Below, in pieces: positions 57,275-64,000 of a DNA stretch of 64,000 nt. The position numbers and the translations under genes were made by a program. The stretch spans positions 62,001 through 126,000 of the forward strand of contig LNKV01000042.1 of NCBI GenBank assembly GCA_001465935.1, given 5' to 3'. Under the pieces are notes generated by a model. It was not told the DNA's origin, ran no database searches, and saw only the letters and a program-made list of their open reading frames with translations. How positions within the stretch are numbered: position 1 is the first letter of the stretch; each line of letters opens with the position of its first letter. The DNA is from Clarireedia homoeocarpa (Eukaryota > Ascomycota > Leotiomycetes > Helotiales > Rutstroemiaceae).

Positions 57275-58051
57275 ATGGCTATCCGAGCGCAGAGAGATCA
57301 CGAAGGTCTACAAGTCGTATCCCAATTCGAAGTAAAAGGCCTCGAGAGTCCTGTCACCAAAGATCTCAAATTTCAACCAGCCAAGGAACAATCCGCATAC
57401 GGGAAGCCCATGAAAGTCATTCCCCCACCAATTCATTCCAACCACGGTAGCATCGGTGAAAGTCCTCCTATGTACAAACCGAGCGATCAAAGTACTGTTC
57501 CTCCAAGCCCAGCACATCCACCGCCCAAGAAACGAATCTGCGGATTGAGGAAACGCGTGTTCTGGATTCTGATGCTTTTACTCCTCTTGGTAATTATCGC
57601 TTTAGCAGTTGGACTAGGCGTCGGTCTCGGCACCAAGAACTCTTCATCTAGCTCTTCATCCGCTCCCACCTCCACATCCACGATATCTTCCTCTAGCTCC
57701 ACCCCATCTACCTCCACCTCATCTGCAGTAGCGATCCCTTCTCCCTCCGGTCAATTCTGCATTTCCGGCACAGGACCAAACAACTATCTCGGTCTCTGCA
57801 GTTTCTCCTGCAACTACGCATACTGTCCTTCTCCCTGCACATGCACCGCGTACAGTGCGAACGCAATCCCGGAACCGCCTGTATCAAACACACCAGGCTT
57901 CCCGCTACCGGGAGAAGATGTCAGTTATGTGGGGTTATGCAAGTTTACTTGCAATCATGGATATTGTCCCGAGGCAGCATGTACAACGATTTTGGCTAGT
58001 GGTAGTAGCTTGGGCACAGCAGCGGCTAAAAGTAGTACAGCTAGCGCTTAA
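57275..58051 (+). CDS. Single-pass membrane protein with GH71-type cysteine repeats
   Basis: Intronless, 258 aa from this ATG. The cytosolic part is Pro-rich (PPSPAHPPPKKRICGLRKR) and ends in a basic stop-transfer signal. One transmembrane helix (ILMLLLLLVIIALAVGLGVG) lies at about 98-117, followed by a Ser/Thr linker. Outside are two similar cysteine units, YLGLCSFSCNYAYCPSPC (~173-190) and YVGLCKFTCNHGYCPEAAC (~218-236). These resemble the short Cys modules found C-terminal to GH71 alpha-1,3-glucanases, but no catalytic domain is present. It may be an alpha-glucan-binding or wall-sensing protein (inference). An upstream in-frame ATG at 57194 would add 27 residues; I prefer MAIRAQRDHEGLQVV as the N-terminus. 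Confidence 0.75.
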   Translation: MAIRAQRDHEGLQVVSQFEVKGLESPVTKDLKFQPAKEQSAYGKPMKVIPPPIHSNHGSIGESPPMYKPSDQSTVPPSPAHPPPKKRICGLRKRVFWILMLLLLLVIIALAVGLGVGLGTKNSSSSSSSAPTSTSTISSSSSTPSTSTSSAVAIPSPSGQFCISGTGPNNYLGLCSFSCNYAYCPSPCTCTAYSANAIPEPPVSNTPGFPLPGEDVSYVGLCKFTCNHGYCPEAACTTILASGSSLGTAAAKSSTASA

Positions 58052-58477
58052 GGCTGAAGAGTAGTTGCGGAGTTGCGACGAGACAGAGGTTGAAATTGTA
58101 AAATGAATTTGGAAAGAGAAGGGAAGAAGTATATATCAAAAGCATAACCTGGATAAGATGTTCACCTGGTGCTTATTTCAATTTTTCGGGGAATAGAGGA
58201 GTTATTGTATAGGAGGATTTGCACATAGAAATTATATTTGTAAATTTTTTCGATTGACTGCCCAATAAAGTCGTCCGAATATTCTATCAAAATCACTCTG
58301 AAGCCACAGTCGTTGGATGCAAATACCCATAATCACTGGTACAGTATTCTGCCCCAATTCTATGTTTCCATGCCCTTCATTTTCACACCATGTGGTATCA
58401 AATTTGCCCAAAACCTTTTAAAACAAGAACGTGACCTAAACAAAACAAAACAAAACAACCCGCCTCAGGATTTATTC
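58052..58477. other. Convergent intergenic segment
   Basis: 3' flanks of the GH71-repeat membrane protein (+) and the Tubby-like gene (-). An ACAAA repeat (AAACAAAACAAAACAA) lies near 58438-58456. Confidence 0.5.
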
Positions 58478-59194
58478 CTAGCTCGAAGCGGCCGAGGCCG
58501 TACCTGCTTGTCTCTCCGCTTCGAGCAAAGCCAGCGCCCCAATAACAGCCGTAATCTCCCACCTCTCGCCCAAGCCCCTCTCCATCAACGCAATCTTCCC
58601 CATCTTATCAATAGCCCACCCACTCGGTTTCGTCCACGCTGCTACCACCTGTCCATTCTTCACTCTCACCAACTTATGCCCATGCCGCGCACCATTCAGT
58701 GACTGCACTTCTGGCCCCTTACTTCTCCTCCACTCGAACACCTCGCGTGAGCCATCGTCATGGATGTATTCGAATGGATAGCTGGGCGCGAAGAGTCCGT
58801 CTGATTGGAGCACGCAATTGAAGTTTCCGACTGAGATGTCGATTTTGGATGAGAAAGTATGGTTGTCGGCGGTTGCGAGAGTCGTGACGCCGTTGCCGAG
58901 GATGAGGGAGGGTTTTCCTGAGAAGCCGGTGTGTGTTTCTACGGTGAGGAAGGGCGTAGACTCTTTGCTTAGAGCAAGACCATATCCTCTGTGGCCGCAG
59001 CCATAGACGCCGAAGAGAGGTGGGAAGATGGGTGGTCGGTAGCTTCCAGGTGCGGGGTACTGCTGAGATGCTGAAGGTGGCTGTTGTGAAGCTTCCGAAT
59101 ATGATGGCGGAGGGTTGGAATATTGAGGTGGGGAATATTGAGGTGGGGAATATGCTTCGGAACTCTTTTTGTCATCTTGCAGAAAAGCGTTCAT
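58478..59194 (-). CDS. Tubby C-terminal-like / LURP-type fungal protein
   Basis: Intronless, 238 aa. The first ~55 residues are low complexity with Pro-Pro-Gln-Tyr and Pro-Pro-Ser-Tyr motifs (SPPQYSPPQYSNPPPSYSEA) that could bind WW domains. The rest reads as a run of beta strands (FLTVETHTGFSGKPSLILGN, TLATADNHTF, FNCVLQSDGLF, FEYIHDDGSREVFEWRRSKG). It ends in a hydrophobic helix, EITAVIGALALLEAERQ, as in the Tubby-like/LURP-one fold where the C-terminal helix fills the barrel. The function of such fungal proteins is not known. The upstream 18 open codons have no ATG. Confidence 0.65.
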   Translation of the reverse strand: MNAFLQDDKKSSEAYSPPQYSPPQYSNPPPSYSEASQQPPSASQQYPAPGSYRPPIFPPLFGVYGCGHRGYGLALSKESTPFLTVETHTGFSGKPSLILGNGVTTLATADNHTFSSKIDISVGNFNCVLQSDGLFAPSYPFEYIHDDGSREVFEWRRSKGPEVQSLNGARHGHKLVRVKNGQVVAAWTKPSGWAIDKMGKIALMERGLGERWEITAVIGALALLEAERQAGTASAASS

Positions 59195-59863
59195 ATTTAC
59201 GGTTTTTGAGAGGTTAAGAATACTAGTATATTTGTTAGGAAAGCCCACGAAGTTGGTGATTAACAGACTAAATAATTTCCTAGCATCTTGCCAGGCATGC
59301 CTGATATATACTATCGTAGAACTTGATTACTTCGGGCTGGCTTTTAACTCAAATATGACACAAATATGTAAAATATGATTAGGCGGCGCAGATTTCACGT
59401 ACAAATTCATATCTCTATAGCATCATTGGTTCAGTCGCAAGGGACTTGAATACATGGCACTTGTCGAAAAAGCTCAGCCTTGTTTGCACAGCCACTTGCT
59501 AATTCCCATTGGGGAAAGATCTGACTCAGCGATGTTTTGAATAAGTTAGTGGATTCTCGCTAGATCGAAGTACATCAGATGATAGGATTTTGATGAAGAA
59601 GGTCTGTATCAACCTCTGAATAACAACGAAATCGTGCTATTCAAAATGCCGATAGCCGGGAAACAAGATAAGTTCCTTCATAAGAGAGATTGTTAATTCA
59701 GAAACAACTAGGTCGCACATGTTTGTACGCCATTTTCTTGACATCTATTCAAACTCAAATTGATTATACCGAACATCTCTTGCGCCATCGCATTGTATCA
59801 TGTAGATCTACGCCTTGCAGTATCCTTAATCACATTTATAAATCCATATTTACATTGATCTAG
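59195..59863. other. Intergenic, possible lost first exon of the factor pseudogene
   Basis: No start codon with a matching splice donor was found for the zinc-cluster exon that begins at about 59864. The GATCTAG just before it looks like an acceptor. Confidence 0.4.
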
Positions 59864-61742
59864 GCATGTAACACTTGCAGATAGAAGAAAATAAGATGTG
59901 ATGGGAAAAGACCTACATGTATGTCCTGTCAAACATTTTGGCTTCTCCTGTGTTTTCCAAGATGTGGTTAAAAAGTCAAATGTCTCAAATGAGTATGTTA
60001 TCTTGGATAAGTTTTCACCTTATCCTAATAAAATCTAATTACTCATACCAGCACCTATATTCGAGAATTGGAAGCCCGTATTCAGGAGCTGGAGAGCCAA
60101 TTGCAACGGCAGAATGAAGTCGCAGCAAGGACAGACATGCACGAGAACTTGCAGAGCGAACCAAAAATTTGCATAGCCACACCAAAAACACCGCTCTCAG
60201 GAGACCTTAATAATCCTACCGGAAATCGTCTTATAGCCGAATACGAGCATGGTGAAGAGGAAGACACCGACGCCAGATCAGCTACTGGAAGCGATGAGGA
60301 TCAAGCCTCTTATACCCTCAATGCTTCCGACGATGGAGGAATGCGTTTTTATGGTCAGTTCATTCCCTATGGATGAAAATTGTAGCTGACATTCAATCTA
60401 GGACCATCTTCTGGATTCTCTGTCATCCCATCGCAGAGTAATAAATCGCCTGAAAACCAAGGGAATAAAGAGCGATGGTCGAGCTCTATCAAGAGAGGCC
60501 TCGGCCTTGTAAAGCTAAGTGCTTGGATTCCTCACATCCTGAGAGATGACCTCGCGTGACATACCTCTCAAGAACTGCCTTCAAGGCAGACTACGCAGCA
60601 ACTTGTTGGAGAATATTTCTCCACATTCAACCGCGCTATTCCACTTTTTAATGAAAGGATGTTTCTCACTTTGGTAGAGAGATAGTTCTCATGGAACCCT
60701 AATGAGAGCCCCTCCTGGTGGGTATCTCTGAATGTTGCTCCGGCCTTCGCCTAGAGGGAGAGAGCAGAAAACATGCCTGATAACAGTGAAAATTGGGGGA
60801 AATCTCTAGGTCATATCAAGAATGCTATGAACGCCTTAGTAGAAAATTTCTTGCGAAATGCAGACCTACTCGCGGTCCAAGGTACTCTAGGACTGGCACT
60901 TTTCTTTCTGGATACACCCAACCCTCAAATCCTTTCCATGTTGACAGCAGCAGCAATGCGTATGTCCCAGTCCATTGGATTGCATAGCAGTATCACATTT
61001 GGAATGCCCTCGCCAGTAGAAGAAAGGAGAAGAACATACTAGACAGCGTTCATGCTAGACGCAGATATCTCGCACCGAACAGGCCGTCCATTTGTGAAGC
61101 AGCACGATCTTCGATAGAAATGATCGAAAATATCCACAAATTTGGTCCTTCTTTTACTTAGTAAGAGTTATAATAGGGGCTTCGCAGCATGTTTTACTGA
61201 CTTTTATCAAAAAAGAGTGTTGTTTATTTTCCAGCTGCCACCCAGACACTATTTTTACATATAATATCGAACCCGCGCCACCCACAAGCTAGGTCAGATC
61301 TATCTATGGCCGTGAGGTGCTCGAAATCCTATTAAGCGTTTCAGATAAAGAGCCTGGAAAGTATCTAGCATATGCGCTAAGCTTCTGCTCAAAGGCCGAA
61401 AGAGTTGCCAGTCAGGTCGTGGCCCGCGCAGAGCAAGACTGCCCTGGTGCACCAGTTGGAGATTTAGGCAGTATCGAAGTCTCTTCAAATTGCAAAAGCT
61501 TTCCTGACAATAGTGATTGTGCTATGAGCACTCACTTAGACACTGCTATACTGAGTCTGCCGAACATGGATACTACTAGCGCCAACTTGAGTGCGTACGA
61601 CTATAGTATCTCGCACTCATTCGATCAAATACCAAACGCGAGAATGGATTTGGAGTTTCCCTTTGGTCCATTCTGGAATTTTCAAGATTCACCATTCGGC
61701 TCGTCTTCAAGATTTGACTTCGGAAATAGAGAGATTTCATAG
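59864..61742 (+). pseudogene. Zn(II)2Cys6 transcription factor pseudogene
   Basis: The zinc cluster is readable: ACNTCR, TAG stop (59882-59884), KKIRCDGKRPTCMSCQT and a later Cys, giving the full Cys spacing. A TAA follows after PRCG. An intron (GTATGT at 59993 to TACCAG near 60048) leads to TYIRELEARIQELESQLQRQ, the usual coiled coil. The fungal-specific factor domain appears at 60773-61110 (LTAAAMRMSQSIGLHSS, EERRRTY, stop at 61040-61042, TAFMLDADISHRTGRPF). A C-terminal segment at 61317-61742 is open. Other stops break 60540-60780 and 61110-61300. The first TAG stands where Gln/CAG is common, and the 61040 TAG where family members have Trp/TGG. Both fit C-to-T changes on one strand, as RIP makes. 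Confidence 0.8.
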
Positions 61743-62329
61743 AAGTACCAAAGTGTACACCAAATTCAGCGACTGTTTTCAAGCTCCAGGTATTCTACAG
61801 ATAATACAGCTTTTAACATATCTTCTCGAAGTCGAAATCGCACTTCAATATTTATGTTTTATTAGGATGGTAAGATATCCATTACCGTTGATTAGTGAAG
61901 AGACTACCTGGATTCGAAGTTACAGCTCAGCCCGTGGGTTGGTGAACTATCCAATGGATTTCAGCACCTATGTCACTTCTCTGGTTACTAGAGATTAGAT
62001 TGAGTGGCATTTACGATGTGATTATTCTGGAATATTACTCCTCTAAGGGAACTGTATTTTGAACTATGCATATATTATCTTTTTCTAACATATAAGCTCT
62101 TTCTAAAGCATGGAAGGAGTTGTCGTCTACAACCATCGAATGTCCCGAGGATGATGACAATTTGGGACTGAGGGACTAGTCCACCTGGGGCTTGCCTCCT
62201 TATCATCAAGCTTTATAACAGGTCTTAACATTGTCTGACGCCCCCACGGTCCTTGTTCGAAGGTTGCCATCAGCATCTTATTCCGCCGCAGCCATCAGGC
62301 TGCTCACGTCGGATCAGACGTCGAGAAGG
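61743..62329. other. Intergenic, no gene seen
   Basis: Lies between the factor pseudogene and the transporter fragment. The frame at 61591-61998 is the out-of-frame continuation of the pseudogene and has no product I recognise. Confidence 0.45.
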
Positions 62330-62492
62330 TGTGAATGAGACAACGAAAACAGCAGATGAACAAGGCGGTGCTGTGATTCATAGACAAACAACCATCTTTC
62401 ACTGGCAAGATTTATACTATGCCGTTAAAATGAAATTAGAATCAAGACCTATCATTGATCACGTTGATGGATGGGTGAAGCCTGGCACTTGT
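62330..62492 (+). pseudogene. PDR-type ABC transporter fragment
   Basis: About 55 codons read DEQGGAVIHRQTTIFHWQDL, YYAVKMK and PIIDHVDGWVKPGT. This is the linker and first strands before the second nucleotide-binding domain of pleiotropic-drug-resistance transporters (family pattern: IHRQTSIFHW...LDHVDGWVKPGT). The next family segment with the Walker A loop is missing; instead unrelated sequence follows and runs to a stop at 62715-62717. It is a small isolated relic of a ~1500-residue protein. Confidence 0.75.
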
Positions 62493-62752
62493 ACATGTGA
62501 GAGAGATCATATAGTGGAATATTGTGTATATGGTGGAAAAGAAGGAAAATGGGTTCTTTTTCGCGGTAAACCTCCGCAAAAAGTGATGTCAACCCCCCCT
62601 GGGTGCCGTTCAGCACGAATCGTCACAATTTTAGTATTTTTTGTTTTCCGTGTTCAGAATTCTAGAAGCAAAATAGATTTTGCGAAACCAATTACTCTTC
62701 CAAATACCCACCCCTAAAAGATTCAAAAGCGTATTTGGAGATTGCATTTTGT

Positions 62753-63508
62753 CTAGGAAAGACCATAGATTTCAGCGAATGGATCGTCCGTCTGGTTCAA
62801 AGCAACCCACTCCATCCCAATCCTAATCCTCTCGCTCTCGTTCCTACCATATACATGGTTGATCCAACCCAGCGTCATATCCGTGCCGGCACTGACGCCT
62901 GAATTAGTCCATAGGTTTCCGTCAACAACCCATCGTGCTTTGGCAACCCAATTCACATCTTCTGCATGCTCCACGGTCTTGACCCAATTGAATGCTGCCT
63001 TGTTAGTTGTAGCGTTTTTGCCGGCAAACTTGCCTGTTCTAGCTAGCAAAGAAGCGCCAGTACACACACTCATCATGTATGCCAGCTCTGGGTCATCAAA
63101 ACGGGTTCTCAACCAGTCCACATGTGGTTGTGTACCATTGATGTTACGAGTACCAGCACCTCCCGGAACCATGATTACATCAAAATCTGGAGCATTATCC
63201 AGAGTATGTGTAGGCAGGACGAATTCGGTAAAGTTCTGTGATAGCCAGCTGGACATGCCTTGGTATACACCATTGATGATAGTGCGATCAACACTCACTG
63301 GATCTAGGTTGGTGGAGATCAGCGAGAGGGTCATGTTGTGTGTTATCGACAATAAGTTGAGAGCTCCTAGGGGTCCAAAGACATCTATCGATGTGAATGC
63401 CGGGAACAATAAGAACCCGATGCGGATAGGAGCTATAGCCTCGTGTAAGTCAATATATACAACAAACAGTCAATATTGGAATGCCAGCGTACTAGTTGCA
63501 TTCACCAT
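62753..63508 (-). CDS. DJ-1/PfpI family protein
   Basis: Exons 63508-63493 and 63432-62753 give 231 aa. The 60-bp intron (GTACGC...CTATAG) joins MVNAT to TPIRIGFLLFPAFTSIDVFG, the normal family N-terminus; without splicing the frame has a stop. The nucleophile-elbow Cys lies in MSVCTGASLLARTG, and the PGGAGTR and DMTLGWINHVYG segments match the group that includes isonitrile-hydratase-like and AraC-associated DJ-1 domains. It has no signal peptide and is predicted cytosolic. It may act as a hydratase, glyoxalase-like or chaperone protein; substrate unknown. Confidence 0.88.
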
Positions 63509-64000
63509 TGTGATTCCAAGACTAAAATACCCCAGGTAGTAGGTACAGTTCGGTTGCCACAAAATTCAAATGGTCAAATAATGTGTTGTGAAATGTTGCC
63601 ACGGTGATGGGTCGTTTACTTGTAGAAACTCTTGTGTTCGAGCTCCGTTTTATAATGGATAATGTTGAATTAATTTACCAACAAGTTAGACATATCATGT
63701 GAAATGAATTTCGATAATGCAAATTATGCAAGGTTCGTGCAGATGAATAGTGTCAGACTATATAATTTTCTTACTAGTGGTGCGCTCATTTGAGGGAGAT
63801 TACAAAGCCAGATTGTGAGATTATTGCTTGGAAATTATAGAAACCTCGATGCCTTTTCCTTCAATCAATTTAGGCTATATAAACGGATATCCATTGGTTA
63901 TCTGCAGCATTCCTTTCCTCCGGTTTATACTCATCTATGAACGTCTGCAGCGACTAGGAAACGTGTACCATGCTGTTAGTAACTTAGCATAGCGTCGCCG
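63509..64000. other. Window end, promoter side of the DJ-1 gene
   Basis: AT-rich. A TATA-like GGCTATATAAACGG at about 63883-63896 on the + strand could serve a gene starting beyond the window. No gene is seen inside. Confidence 0.4.

Overview
The window is nuclear DNA of a filamentous ascomycete (Pezizomycotina). Genes are split by short GT...AG introns, mostly 48-75 bp with branch sites such as CTAAC or CTGAC. The gene set is fungal: LYS2, HOPS subunit VPS39, TORC2 subunit HbrB, LIM-binding PtaB, GON7, Ecm33-like and LysM cell-surface proteins, and a zinc-cluster factor. A Leotiomycetes origin is my guess from overall gene character and is not shown by the sequence. Exon coordinates were worked out by hand from reading frames and splice signals; joined exon lengths were checked to be multiples of three.

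Layout. 1-2.9 kb: no gene; a near-perfect hairpin and a MITE. 2.9-4.65 kb: secreted GH15 glucoamylase (-). 6.0-16.0 kb: accessory block with a PrnB/IDO-superfamily gene (-), a cytochrome P450 (+), an AT-rich gap, a non-autonomous hAT element with an exact 8-bp target duplication, and a decayed UstYa-like gene. 16.3-26.6 kb: housekeeping block with a SIMPL protein, mitochondrial L28, VPS39, GON7 and HbrB. 26.6-29.6 kb: no gene I can support. 29.6-31.2 kb: Ecm33-like membrane protein. 31.2-34.0 kb: long microsatellite-rich region leading into ptaB (34.0-36.5 kb). 36.5-38.3 kb: a second simple-repeat zone between the 3' ends of ptaB and LYS2. 38.4-42.0 kb: LYS2 (-). 43.0-50.6 kb: type II membrane protein, SET-domain protein, divergent 6-phosphogluconate dehydrogenase paralogue and an HSL-type esterase. 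50.9-64 kb: accessory region with a LysM protein carrying a tail repeat, a tiny four-exon Tyr/Gly/Asn-rich gene beside a broken paralogue, a probable solo LTR, a membrane protein with GH71-like cysteine repeats, a Tubby-like protein, a zinc-cluster factor pseudogene with RIP-like stops, a PDR transporter fragment, and a DJ-1/PfpI gene.

How the genes relate. The core genes act in separate cell processes (lysine synthesis, vacuole tethering, TORC2 signalling, tRNA modification, mitochondrial translation), so no operon-like logic is expected. The accessory blocks hold most of the decayed genes and mobile DNA. The PrnB-like enzyme, the P450 and the UstYa relic may be remains of a small oxidative metabolite locus. 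The two points most worth following are the small Tyr/Gly/Asn-rich family and the 6PGDH paralogue that has lost its phosphate-binding residues.
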